Origin: Clostridium magnum DSM 2767
Lineage (GTDB): Bacteria > Bacillota > Clostridia > Clostridiales > Clostridiaceae
DNA: 64,000 nt
Assembly: GCF_001623875.1 (NCBI RefSeq)
Contig: NZ_LWAE01000006.1
Coordinates: forward strand, 248,001 to 312,000
Reading direction: 5' to 3'
The stretch's first letter is position 1; each line of letters starts with the position of its first letter. The position numbers were made by a program, and so were the translations under genes. Positions 1-8,204 of the stretch are shown in pieces. The notes beneath the pieces are model-generated. The model was given only the letters and a program-made list of their open reading frames with translations. It did no database searches and was not told the origin of the DNA.

Positions 1-313
1 TACCAGTTATAAATCCATAGTATATATAGCTGGTGTAAAATAGAGTGTGCAGTTTTAGTAAATAATAGAATTAAGAATTACCTTCTGTTGTACAACAATT
101 ATAGTGTTTAAAGAGTATATACGCAGTGATTTTATACAAGCTAAATTAAAGGATTCTTGTAAACGGTTGTACTGATTGGGGGGTTATAAATGCTGAATTA
201 GCATAGAAACAATTTTTATTTGATGCTATAAAGAAAAAATAATCTATCTACTTTATTATTGTAAGTTATTTAATTTTGAGTTTCACAAAATTATTATACG
301 GGGGGAAAGTGTT
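1..313. other. Non-coding leader region upstream of the MFS gene
   Basis: No coding region is supported here. Bases 2-35 form an imperfect stem (ACCAG...CTGGT) that may be the end of an upstream transcription unit. A perfect 12-bp palindrome lies at 86-97 and a small TGCT/AGCA hairpin near 189-201. I could not find a convincing -35/-10 pair for the downstream transporter. Confidence 0.5.
86..97. promoter_or_regulatory. Perfect 12-bp palindrome TGTTGTACAACA, operator-like
   Basis: TGTTGTACAACA is its own reverse complement and lies about 220 bp upstream of the transporter start. The identical 12-mer occurs again at 2239-2250 inside the acyl-CoA ligase gene of the neighbouring operon. TTGTACAA cores are typical of dimeric repressor sites (for example GntR types). 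No regulator gene is present in the window, so the role is inferred. Confidence 0.3.
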
Positions 314-1702
314 ATGTATCATTATGAAGAAAAAACTGAGATTGTAAAACCGAAGAGAGCATCAAAAGAATCCTGGATAGCTCTAACTTTTTTATGGATT
401 ATATTTGCTATTAATGCTAACGGCAGAGAGCTGACAAATAGGGTTTTGCCCTACATATCTAATACCTATAATATAGGGCCTGACAAGGCTGGTTTAATTG
501 GAACTGTATGTGGTATTACAATGGCTCTTGGGGCTATTCCTCTTGCAAGATGGTTTGATAATGGTGAACATGGATGGGCTACAAAAAAACGTGGCTGTAT
601 TATCTCGATGAGTTACGTTGTTTTTATGGCTCTAACAGGAATAACGCCTTTAACCGGGACTTTTACTATGATCTTAATTTGGCAAGGATTGAGAGGTTTT
701 TTCTCTGCACCAGGTGAGTGCGGTGAAGTGGGAAGTGTGGCAGAATGGTGGCCGCGTGAAAAGACAGGGTTTGCAATAGGGATTCACCATGCGGCTTATC
801 CGTGGGGAAGTCTTATTGGTGGAATAATAATTAGCGGTGTACTAATGATTTTTGGAGATAGTAATTGGAGATATGCATTTTTAGTATTTCCTATAATTGC
901 TATAGTTACCTGGTTTGCTTACTACAAATGGGCAACTCTTGATAGATATAAGAATTTTGAGCAACATACTAGAGCTTCTGGCTTTACCTGTCCTTTGGAT
1001 TATGATCCAAGTGAAGAATCAGTATCAAATGGTTCGTCATCAGGATCGCTTATTAGATGTTTAAAAAATCCTAACATATCAGCAGTGGCACTAGTTGCAT
1101 TTCTTTGCCAGTTTGCCTATATAGCATTTCTCTTTTGGATGCCAGCCTATTTAGCTTTTGTTGCAAATTACAGCTATGCAGCAGCGGCTAGCCTGAGTGT
1201 AGTATATGCAATAACAGGTGGACTTGGACAGATTTTTTGGGGAAATTATTCAGATAAAATTGGTCCAAAGAAAACGATGATAATTTGTTGTATTTGGTTA
1301 GCTATAGCCTTTTATTTAATGCAGTTTATTACAATTAGCTTATTCTGGCTTGTTGCGCTTCAGCTTTTACTTGGTTGTTGCTCAAATGCTGTATATCCAG
1401 TTATGTACAAGTACGTTGCTGAATCTTCAGAGAGAGGAGCAATTGTAACGGGAAATGGTGTTTTAACCACAGGTATGTTTAGTGGTGCTGCAGTCGCAAC
1501 GCTAGTTACTGGTTGGCTTATTCAATTAGGTGGAGGTTGGTCTTCGATGAGTGGATACTATGCTGGTCTTTATACAATGACAGGTGCGATGATTCTTGCC
1601 CTTGCGGTAGTGATCTTGTTTACGAGAGAGACTAATGGACCTAAATTCAAAAAAGATTTTTCGCTTGTAAGTTTAAAGAGTTGTAATTTGGATAAAGAAT
1701 AG
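314..1702 (+). CDS. MFS transporter, probably organic-anion type
   Basis: This is a 462-residue integral membrane protein of the major facilitator superfamily, with about 12 hydrophobic segments in two halves. A central hydrophilic loop spans roughly residues 215-250. A degenerate MFS loop 2-3 signature (ARWFDNGEHG...KKRG) follows the second helix, and a second one (GNYSDKIGPKKT) lies in the C-terminal half. The pattern resembles the anion:cation symporter branch that carries sugar acids and carboxylates. The ATG follows a strong GGGGGGA ribosome site. It is separated from the acyl-CoA operon by a hairpin and a new promoter, so it is transcribed separately, but proximity suggests that it imports the acid the operon activates. 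The substrate cannot be read from sequence. Confidence 0.8.
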   Translation: MYHYEEKTEIVKPKRASKESWIALTFLWIIFAINANGRELTNRVLPYISNTYNIGPDKAGLIGTVCGITMALGAIPLARWFDNGEHGWATKKRGCIISMSYVVFMALTGITPLTGTFTMILIWQGLRGFFSAPGECGEVGSVAEWWPREKTGFAIGIHHAAYPWGSLIGGIIISGVLMIFGDSNWRYAFLVFPIIAIVTWFAYYKWATLDRYKNFEQHTRASGFTCPLDYDPSEESVSNGSSSGSLIRCLKNPNISAVALVAFLCQFAYIAFLFWMPAYLAFVANYSYAAAASLSVVYAITGGLGQIFWGNYSDKIGPKKTMIICCIWLAIAFYLMQFITISLFWLVALQLLLGCCSNAVYPVMYKYVAESSERGAIVTGNGVLTTGMFSGAAVATLVTGWLIQLGGGWSSMSGYYAGLYTMTGAMILALAVVILFTRETNGPKFKKDFSLVSLKSCNLDKE

Positions 1703-1782
1703 AGTTAAGTTAATCTAAAAATATATTTAAAATACAGAAGATTCCTCATAACAATTAAATTATGTTCAATAAGCACTAAAAA

Positions 1783-1818
1783 GAATGATTTGTGTCTGTT
1801 TAAAGATACAAATCATTC
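1783..1818 (+). terminator. Hairpin after the MFS gene
   Basis: Eleven-base perfect arms (GAATGATTTGT / ACAAATCATTC) enclose a 14-base loop. The following tract (AATACTTTTC) is only moderately T-rich, so this is a probable but not textbook intrinsic terminator. Confidence 0.5.
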
Positions 1819-1885
1819 AATACTTTTCAGTTGGAAGTCATATATTTTATATAAGTAAAAATATTAGATTTTAATATGTTTTTTA

Positions 1886-1914
1886 TTGACATAAATAAAT
1901 CCATATGATAACAT
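1886..1914 (+). promoter_or_regulatory. Promoter of the acyl-CoA operon (TTGACA-17-TAACAT)
   Basis: A perfect -35 (TTGACA, 1886-1891) is spaced 17 bp from TAACAT (1909-1914, 4/6 match). Predicted transcription start is near 1921, immediately before the palindrome at 1927-1944. Confidence 0.55.
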
Positions 1915-1926
1915 TAAAACATCAAA

Positions 1927-1944
1927 TACGAAATCGGTTTCGTA
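1927..1944. promoter_or_regulatory. LacI-family-type operator palindrome
   Basis: TACGAAATCGGTTTCGTA has 7-base perfect arms and a central CG, the architecture of LacI/GalR-family operators (GAAAnCGnTTTC). It sits just downstream of the predicted transcription start and upstream of the GAGAGGGG ribosome site, an ideal place for a roadblock repressor. It is not a good match to a CcpA cre site because TG/CA ends are lacking. No LacI-type regulator gene is in the window. Confidence 0.55.
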
Positions 1945-1964
1945 AAAAGAGAGGGGATATTATC

Positions 1965-3581
1965 ATGGTTAACGGAAACGATTTTTGGCCACATGAACTT
2001 ATTGCTGATATGACCAAAAGAAAAGTAAAAGACAAAATCATTAATACTTATCCAGATCTTCCAAATAATCTTTATGATGTGTTAAAAAAATCTGCATACA
2101 ATTGTTCTGATAAAATTGCTATTATTGATAACTACAACAGAGAATATTCTTATTGTCGCTTATTAGAGCTTGTAGATCAATTTTCCTCTTATTTACATAA
2201 TATTGTTGGTGTCAAGCATGGTAAACATGTTGCGCTCATGTTGTACAACAGTATTGAATTTTGTGTAGCGTTTTTGGCTCTTTGTAAAATTGGAGCAGTT
2301 ACTATCCCGCTTCCAAGCAAGTATAAAAAATCTGAAATTAGATCATTGGCTGATAAGTCAGATTTAAACTACATTATTTGTGATGAGGATTTTTATAACT
2401 GGTTTATACCATACAAGAATCAAGGTATATGTATTATAAAATCGACAAATGCAGAAAATGGATATGGCTTTAGTAACATTTCGATTAATCATCTTCCATG
2501 GACAGATTCTGCTGGGGGATATGAAGACTCATCAATTATTATGTTTACATCTGGAACTACCTCTCAAAGTAAAGGTGTTGTGATCAAAAATTATAATATT
2601 ATGCATGCCATTGTTTCTTACCAAAGAGTTTTAGGAATTACTTGTAATGATAAAACCATCATAGCAACTCCAATTTATCATATTACTGGATTGATAGCAC
2701 TTTTGGGATTATTTCTTTACAGTAAGGGTACCATATATTTGCATAAATTTTTTGATGCACAAAGAGTTCTTAAATGTGCAAAAGAAAATAATATAACTTT
2801 CATTCATGCTGCACCAGCTGTTTTTTTACTTCTCTTAGAGCAAGCTGAAAATTTTCCTAAGATACCCAGTTTAAAAAGTTTTGCATATGGCAGTAGTAAC
2901 ATGCCGAAAGAAAAATTAAAACAACTTCATAAATGGTTACCGAACGTGCATTTTCATACAGTCTACGGTTTAACCGAAACTACATCTCCAGCTACTATAT
3001 TTTCTAATAATGCAGCTACAAGTGAATTTATAGGTTCTTCCGGTAAACCTATACCAGGCACAGAATTTAAAATTATTGACGAAGATGATAGGGAAGTATC
3101 CAACAATTTTGTTGGAGAAATTCTGATAAGAGGAACTGTTGTTTTAGACAATTATTATAATTTAGTATCTTCATCGCTGGATGAAGATGGATGGTTAAGA
3201 ACAGGAGATTTGGGGTATTTCAACGACCAAGGATATCTCTATGTGGTAGATCGTAAAAAAGATATGATTAATCGTGGTGGAGAAAAAATTTGGAGTTATG
3301 ATATAGAAAATGAAATCTATAAAATTTCAGGAGTAGATGAAGCGGCTGTAGTCGGTATTCCTAATGAAGTTTATGGTGAAGTGGCTGCTGCTGCTGTTAA
3401 GCTAACTTATAATTGCATGCTAACAGAAGATGAAATTAAACAGCATTTACTAGAAAAGTTAGCAAAATACAAGATACCACAGCGTATTTTAATACTTAAT
3501 GATATACCCAAAACAGCAAATGGTAAAGTTGATAAAAAAGCAATTAGAAATTTATTTAAGCAGGAGGAAAATATATGTTAA
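1965..3581 (+). CDS. AMP-forming acyl-CoA ligase (class I adenylate-forming enzyme)
   Basis: The enzyme would activate a carboxylic acid to its acyl-CoA using ATP and CoA. The core motif MFTSGTTSQSKG starts at residue 193, followed by YGLTETT, the TGDLG motif and the C-terminal TANGKVDKK motif carrying the catalytic lysine. At 538 residues it is full length. An upstream in-frame ATG at 1905 overlaps the -10 region and has no ribosome site, whereas the ATG at 1965 follows GAGAGGGG, so I place the start here. The gene overlaps the CoA-transferase by 7 bp, implying translational coupling. The substrate is unknown; a short or branched hydroxy-acid is plausible from the neighbours. Confidence 0.85.
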   Translation: MVNGNDFWPHELIADMTKRKVKDKIINTYPDLPNNLYDVLKKSAYNCSDKIAIIDNYNREYSYCRLLELVDQFSSYLHNIVGVKHGKHVALMLYNSIEFCVAFLALCKIGAVTIPLPSKYKKSEIRSLADKSDLNYIICDEDFYNWFIPYKNQGICIIKSTNAENGYGFSNISINHLPWTDSAGGYEDSSIIMFTSGTTSQSKGVVIKNYNIMHAIVSYQRVLGITCNDKTIIATPIYHITGLIALLGLFLYSKGTIYLHKFFDAQRVLKCAKENNITFIHAAPAVFLLLLEQAENFPKIPSLKSFAYGSSNMPKEKLKQLHKWLPNVHFHTVYGLTETTSPATIFSNNAATSEFIGSSGKPIPGTEFKIIDEDDREVSNNFVGEILIRGTVVLDNYYNLVSSSLDEDGWLRTGDLGYFNDQGYLYVVDRKKDMINRGGEKIWSYDIENEIYKISGVDEAAVVGIPNEVYGEVAAAAVKLTYNCMLTEDEIKQHLLEKLAKYKIPQRILILNDIPKTANGKVDKKAIRNLFKQEENIC

Positions 3582-5152
3582 AGGCCAACTTTATGACTGC
3601 GGCTGAAGCCGTTTCTCTCATTAAAGATCAAGATACTATATGTACAATTGGAATGACTCTTGTCAGTGCTAGTGAAACCATTTTGAAACAAATTGAAAAA
3701 AGTTTCTTAGAAACTGGACATCCTAGAAATCTAACTCTTTTGCATTCTTGTGGACAAAGTGATAGAAAAGACGGCATTCAACACTTTGCTCACGAAGGAT
3801 TAGTTACTAGAATTATTGGTTCTCACTGGGGGTTGCAACCGCGTTGGATGGAAATGATTTCTAATAACAAAGTAGAAGCTTACTGTCTTCCACAGGGACA
3901 AATTGCACAGCTATATAGAAGTATGGCTTGTGGTTTACCTGGAAAAATGTCAAAAGTAGGTCTTGGTACCTTTGTTGACCCACGTATAGAAGGTGGCAAG
4001 ATGAATGAACGAACAAAAAAGTTAGATGATATTGTTGACATAATGGAATACAAAAATGAGGAATATATGTTTTATAATCAAATTCCTATTAATGTATGTA
4101 TTATTCGAGGAACTGTTTGTGATGAAATGGGTAATCTTACAACAGATGAAGAAGCTATGAAACTAGAGGTTATCCCTGCAGTTATGGCAACTAAACGTTA
4201 TGGTGGAGTAGTTATCGCTCAGGTAAAACGAATTGCTCAAACTGGAACTCTAAACCCTAAAAATGTCACTGTACCAGGGGTGTTTATTGATGGAATTGTT
4301 GTTTGTGATAATCCCTTAGAAGATCACAGACAAACATCTTCATGGTATTTTGATCCATCATATTCTGGACAACTACGTGTACCTCAAGGCACAATCGAGC
4401 CACTTGCCTTTAGTGAAAGAAAGTTTATAGGAAGACGTGCCACTATGGAAATTTATAAAGGTTGTGTAATCAATCTAGGCACAGGAATTCCTAATGATGT
4501 AATTGGAAAAATATGCAATGAAGAACAAGTAGCAGATGATATTATGATAACCGTTGAATCTGGTATTTATGGTGGAGTTCAAGCAGGCGGTATTGATTTT
4601 GGTATTGGTCAGAATTTATATGCTATGATTGGACACCATGAGCAAATGGATTATTACAATGGAGCAGGTGTGGATATAACTTATATGGGATGTGGCGAAT
4701 TAGATGGAGAAGGAAATGTAAATGCAACAAAAATGGGTCTTAGATGTACTGGTGCTGGAGGATTCATTGATATTACCCAAAATGCTAAAAAGGTAGTATT
4801 TTGTGGAACATTTACTGCTAGTGGTGCTGAATACAAGTTTGAAAATGAAAAACTCACCATTGTAAAAGAAGGAAAAATAAGAAAAATGGTTTCGAAGGTT
4901 GCTCAAATATCTTTTAATGGAAAGATATCACGTGAAAAAAATCAGCAGGTGATTATCGTAACAGAAAGAGCAGTGTTTAAGTTAGTACCAGAGGGAGTTA
5001 TGTTAATTGAAATTGCGCCTGGTATTGATTTACAAACACAGGTTCTAGATTTAATGGATTTTAGGCCTATTATTAGTAAAGATTTAAAAACTATGGAACC
5101 TTCATTATTTAATGATGGTCCATTTGGATTAAAAGATATTATCTTTAAATAA
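3575..5152 (+). CDS. Acyl-CoA:acetate/3-ketoacid CoA-transferase (class I, fused subunits)
   Basis: A 525-residue class I CoA-transferase of the YdiF type, with alpha and beta halves in one chain. It moves CoA between a donor such as acetyl-CoA and a free carboxylic acid through a glutamyl-CoA intermediate. The active-site glutamate is E328 in the VESGIYGG motif, and glycine-rich loops (LGTGIPNDV near 301, GGIDFG near 338) match the family. The ATG lies inside the end of the ligase gene with its AGGAGG in the ligase coding sequence. Having both a ligase and a CoA-transferase gives the operon an ATP-dependent and an ATP-sparing way to activate the same or related acids. Confidence 0.9.
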   Translation: MLKANFMTAAEAVSLIKDQDTICTIGMTLVSASETILKQIEKSFLETGHPRNLTLLHSCGQSDRKDGIQHFAHEGLVTRIIGSHWGLQPRWMEMISNNKVEAYCLPQGQIAQLYRSMACGLPGKMSKVGLGTFVDPRIEGGKMNERTKKLDDIVDIMEYKNEEYMFYNQIPINVCIIRGTVCDEMGNLTTDEEAMKLEVIPAVMATKRYGGVVIAQVKRIAQTGTLNPKNVTVPGVFIDGIVVCDNPLEDHRQTSSWYFDPSYSGQLRVPQGTIEPLAFSERKFIGRRATMEIYKGCVINLGTGIPNDVIGKICNEEQVADDIMITVESGIYGGVQAGGIDFGIGQNLYAMIGHHEQMDYYNGAGVDITYMGCGELDGEGNVNATKMGLRCTGAGGFIDITQNAKKVVFCGTFTASGAEYKFENEKLTIVKEGKIRKMVSKVAQISFNGKISREKNQQVIIVTERAVFKLVPEGVMLIEIAPGIDLQTQVLDLMDFRPIISKDLKTMEPSLFNDGPFGLKDIIFK

Positions 5153-5189
5153 ATTTATTTTTACGGATTAATTATAAGGAGGATTTTTT

Positions 5190-5927
5190 ATGAGATTAGA
5201 AAATAAAGTAGCAATTGTAACTGGAGCTGGAAGAGGCTTAGGAAAAGGAATAGCAATGAAGCTTGCTGCAGAAGGTGCAAAAGTTGTTATAGCAGATATT
5301 TCTTTAAATATAGCAAATGAAACTGTAAAAGAAATTTTGGATTTAGGTGGAACTTCAGAAGCTTTCGCAGTTAACGTATCAAAGCAAGAGGAAGTAAAAG
5401 CTTTATTCGACTTTACCATTGAAAAGTTTGGCACATTAGATATTATGGTAAATAATGCTGGAATTAATCGTGATGCTATGCTTCACAAAATGACTATTGA
5501 GCAATGGGACCAAGTAATTGCAGTCAATTTAAGTGGTACTTTTTATTGTACACAACATGCTGCCCAAATTCTAAGAGAAAAGGGCAAAGGAAGTATTATT
5601 AATATTGCATCTGCAAGCTGGCTTGGAAATGTTGGACAGGCTAATTATGCAGCTTCAAAAGCAGGTGTTGTTGGACTTACCAAAACTGCATCTAGAGAAC
5701 TTGCTAAAAAAGGAGTTACCTGTAATGCTATTTGTCCTGGATTTATTGAAACAGATATGACAAGAGGTGTTCCGGAAAAAGTATGGGATATTATGGTTAA
5801 CAAAATTCCAATGGGCAGAGCAGGAAAACCATCTGATGTTGCAAACATGGTAGCATTTTTAGCTTCTGATGAGGCAGATTATGTAACTGGAGAAGTAATA
5901 AATGTAGGTGGAGGAATGATCTTATAA
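5190..5927 (+). CDS. Short-chain dehydrogenase, FabG/acetoacetyl-CoA reductase-like
   Basis: A 245-residue classical SDR. The nucleotide-binding TGAGRGLG lies at residues 11-18, NNAG around 88-91, and the catalytic Ser, Tyr153 and Lys157 (YAASK) are intact. The C-terminus (YVTGEVINVGGG) is that of FabG and PhaB-type 3-oxoacyl reductases. In this operon, next to a thiolase and a CoA-transferase, the likely reaction is interconversion of an (R)-3-hydroxyacyl-CoA and a 3-oxoacyl-CoA rather than fatty-acid synthesis on ACP. It has a good AAGGAGG site 38 bp after the CoA-transferase. Cofactor and chain length cannot be read reliably. Confidence 0.85.
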   Translation: MRLENKVAIVTGAGRGLGKGIAMKLAAEGAKVVIADISLNIANETVKEILDLGGTSEAFAVNVSKQEEVKALFDFTIEKFGTLDIMVNNAGINRDAMLHKMTIEQWDQVIAVNLSGTFYCTQHAAQILREKGKGSIINIASASWLGNVGQANYAASKAGVVGLTKTASRELAKKGVTCNAICPGFIETDMTRGVPEKVWDIMVNKIPMGRAGKPSDVANMVAFLASDEADYVTGEVINVGGGMIL

Positions 5928-5957
5928 TACACTAATAGTAGGAGGAGGATATTAAAT

Positions 5958-7145
5958 ATGAGTCAATTAAAAGAAGTCGTAATAGTAAGTGGTGCCAGAA
6001 CAGCTATTGGAGCGTTTGGTGGAAGTTTAAAGGATGTTCACAGTACGGATTTAGGTGCTTTAGTTATAAAAGAGGCGGTAAAAAGAGCTGGAATAAAACC
6101 ATCAGATGTTGATGAAGCAATTGTCGGCCAAGTTGGACAGGTTGCAGAAAATGGCTTTGTAGGAAGAGTTATATCTCTTAAAGCAGGCCTTCCAGAGGAA
6201 ACTACTGCATATTCCGTAAACAGACAATGTGGGTCAGGATTGGAGGCTATTGCAGACGCTGTGATGAAAATTCAAACAGGAAATGCGGACATTGTTGTAG
6301 CATGTGGCGCTGAGAATCTATCACAATTACCATACTATGTAAGAGATGCAAGATGGGGAGCGAGAATGGGACATAAACAGTTTGAAGATGGTGTTATTAG
6401 CATTTTAACATGGCCTTTAGGCCCTTTCCACAATGGGGTAACTGCTGAAAATGTAGCGAAAAGGTATCATGTTACAAGAGAGGAACAGGATGAATTTGCC
6501 CTTCAAAGTCATCAAAGAGCAATTGCAGCAATTAAAGCAGGAAAATTTAAAGAGGAAATTGTTCCAGTAGAATTAAAAGACCGCAAAGGAAATATTACGA
6601 TTTTTGATATAGATGAAGGTCCAAGAGAAGGATTGACCATTGAAAAACTTCAAAAATTAAAGCCTTGCTTTGTAAAAGATGGAACGGTAACTGCTGGTAA
6701 CTCTTCAAGCTTAAATGATGGTGCTGCTGCAGTTGTAGTTATGTCTAGAGAAAAAGCTGAAGAATTAGGGGTAAAACCATTGCTAACAGTTAAAGGCTTC
6801 GCAGTTGCTGGAAATGATGGAGCTGTAATGGGGTATGCTCCAAAGTTATCTAGTGAAAAACTTGCAAAAAAGTTAGACATAGATTTAAAAGATATCGATA
6901 TGTTTGAAGTAAATGAAGCCTTTGCTAGCCAATCTATAGCTGTGTCTAGGGATTTAGGTCTTGATATGAATAAAGTTAACATTTATGGTGGCGGAATTTC
7001 TATTGGACATCCTATTGGAGCTACTGGATGTGTTTTAGCTGTAAAAGTTCTTTACGAATTAAATAGAACTGATAAAAAAGATGCTATGGTTAGTATGTGT
7101 ATAGGTGGTGGGCAAGGAATCTCCATGTACTTTACAAAATGCTAA
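5958..7145 (+). CDS. Acetyl-CoA acetyltransferase (thiolase)
   Basis: A 395-residue thiolase of the degradative/biosynthetic AtoB-ThlA family, normal in length. The nucleophile Cys91 (NRQCGSG), His351 (GHPIGATG) and the second catalytic Cys381 (CIGGGQG) are all present. It cleaves a 3-oxoacyl-CoA with CoA or condenses two acetyl-CoA. It is the last gene of the operon, 30 bp after the dehydrogenase with AGGAGGA upstream, and a strong hairpin follows. With the preceding dehydrogenase and CoA-transferase it would complete conversion of a 3-hydroxyacid such as 3-hydroxybutyrate to acetyl-CoA, although the reverse direction is also possible. Confidence 0.92.
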   Translation: MSQLKEVVIVSGARTAIGAFGGSLKDVHSTDLGALVIKEAVKRAGIKPSDVDEAIVGQVGQVAENGFVGRVISLKAGLPEETTAYSVNRQCGSGLEAIADAVMKIQTGNADIVVACGAENLSQLPYYVRDARWGARMGHKQFEDGVISILTWPLGPFHNGVTAENVAKRYHVTREEQDEFALQSHQRAIAAIKAGKFKEEIVPVELKDRKGNITIFDIDEGPREGLTIEKLQKLKPCFVKDGTVTAGNSSSLNDGAAAVVVMSREKAEELGVKPLLTVKGFAVAGNDGAVMGYAPKLSSEKLAKKLDIDLKDIDMFEVNEAFASQSIAVSRDLGLDMNKVNIYGGGISIGHPIGATGCVLAVKVLYELNRTDKKDAMVSMCIGGGQGISMYFTKC

Positions 7146-7193
7146 TATTCTTAGTGTAGTAGATATTAACAATCTGCTGTGCTAAGAATCTAT

Positions 7194-7228
7194 ACATAAA
7201 CTACATGACTACGTCATGTAGTTTATGT
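7194..7228 (+). terminator. Strong hairpin ending the acyl-CoA operon
   Basis: Perfect 16-base arms enclose a 3-base loop: ACATAAACTACATGAC pairs with GTCATGTAGTTTATGT. The tract downstream (TATATTG) is a weak U-run, but the position after the thiolase stop makes a terminator likely. Confidence 0.65.
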
Positions 7229-7345
7229 TATATTGACATATTTCAAATAATTTTACAATAAATTAATTTCGCTAGTGTTTAATTATTAGGAAAGTAATAT
7301 AGTTTTATATTGAATGTTATGACTACAGTATAAAGGGAGGTATCT

Positions 7346-8032
7346 ATGACTCGGACACATCAAGTTCCAGAAGAACTTGCTAAAAAAATAGTGACTACAA
7401 TACATAATATAACTGGCAGTAATGTAAACTTTATGGGCGAAAATGGCCTGATAATTGCTACTATTCAAAAGGAAAGACTGGGTACTATCCATGAAATTGC
7501 AAAAAGAATTATGAATGGAGAAATTGAATCTTCAGCAATCACACTAGAAGAAGCTTCACATCTGAAAGGCGTATTGCCCGGATATAACGGTGCAATAAAA
7601 TATCAAGGCAAAATCATAGGGTGCCTTGGTATAAGTGGGGATCCTGTTGTAGTGAAACCATTACAAAAAATGGCTGCTATTATAGTTGAGGAAGAAATAG
7701 ATAAGATTAAGCAAATGGAAGAAAGACAAAATATATTAGATGATGTATCAGAAAAAATACACGAAATTTCAGCATTTTTAGAAGAAATTTCGGCAGGCGC
7801 AGAAGAAATAGCAAGTGCTAGTAAAATTATGGAGAACACAGAAGCAGAACTTGTATTAAATATTAATAATATAACTAAAGTTATTACTCTTATAGAAAGC
7901 ATATCAAAAAGGACAAATCTATTAGGGTTAAACGCAGCAATAGAAGCAGCAAGAGCTGGTGAACAAGAAAAATTTATAAAAATATCAAATCATAAATTAA
8001 AGATGATTAGTCAAATATGTATTAAAGGATGA
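7346..8032 (+). CDS. Sugar-diacid recognition domain fused to a truncated chemoreceptor signalling segment
   Basis: Residues 1-120 match the putative sugar-diacid recognition domain found at the N-terminus of CdaR-type regulators. A coiled segment follows, then the first half of a methyl-accepting chemotaxis hairpin tip (TNLLGLNAAIEAARAGE, near residues 189-205). The expected continuation (GRGFxVVAxEVRKLA) is missing: after AARAGEQ the chain reads into 21 unrelated residues and stops at 228. There is no transmembrane segment, so it would be a soluble sensor. No other frame restores the motif, so it is truncated by deletion or replacement rather than by a simple frameshift. CdaR-type sensors respond to glycerate and glucarate, and the next gene is a glycerate kinase. 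The ATG follows GGGAGG. Confidence 0.7.
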   Translation: MTRTHQVPEELAKKIVTTIHNITGSNVNFMGENGLIIATIQKERLGTIHEIAKRIMNGEIESSAITLEEASHLKGVLPGYNGAIKYQGKIIGCLGISGDPVVVKPLQKMAAIIVEEEIDKIKQMEERQNILDDVSEKIHEISAFLEEISAGAEEIASASKIMENTEAELVLNINNITKVITLIESISKRTNLLGLNAAIEAARAGEQEKFIKISNHKLKMISQICIKG

Positions 8033-8039
8033 AATTATT

Positions 8040-8162
8040 ATGTTATTTAATCAGGATAATTCAAAATGGAACATAAAAGAGCTAGAAGATACGTATGAAT
8101 TAATTTGTTATAATGACAAAAGTAGTGAATTAAGAGAAATATTAAAAGTAGTCATAGAATGA
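8040..8162 (+). CDS. Small ORF of unknown function
   Basis: A 40-codon frame begins 7 bp after the sensor stop, preceded by AAAGGATG. The product is hydrophilic and charged, with no motif I recognise. It could be a real small protein or residual sequence from whatever truncated the chemoreceptor. Confidence 0.25.
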   Translation: MLFNQDNSKWNIKELEDTYELICYNDKSSELREILKVVIE

Positions 8163-8204
8163 AATGGAAAGTTTAACTAAGAATTTTATACTTTGGAGGT
8201 TAAT

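Noticed and set aside
1927..1944. The palindrome as a CcpA cre site
   Set aside because: It has the central CG but lacks the TG...CA ends of cre, so a generic LacI-family operator is the safer call.
1905..1964. Upstream ATG of the acyl-CoA ligase
   Set aside because: The ATG sits in the -10 region, lacks a ribosome site, and would translate the operator palindrome; the ATG at 1965 is preceded by GAGAGGGG.
6650..6982. 110-codon open frame on the minus strand inside the thiolase gene
   Set aside because: It lies wholly within a strongly supported gene, has no ribosome site, and its sequence is the antisense of thiolase codons.
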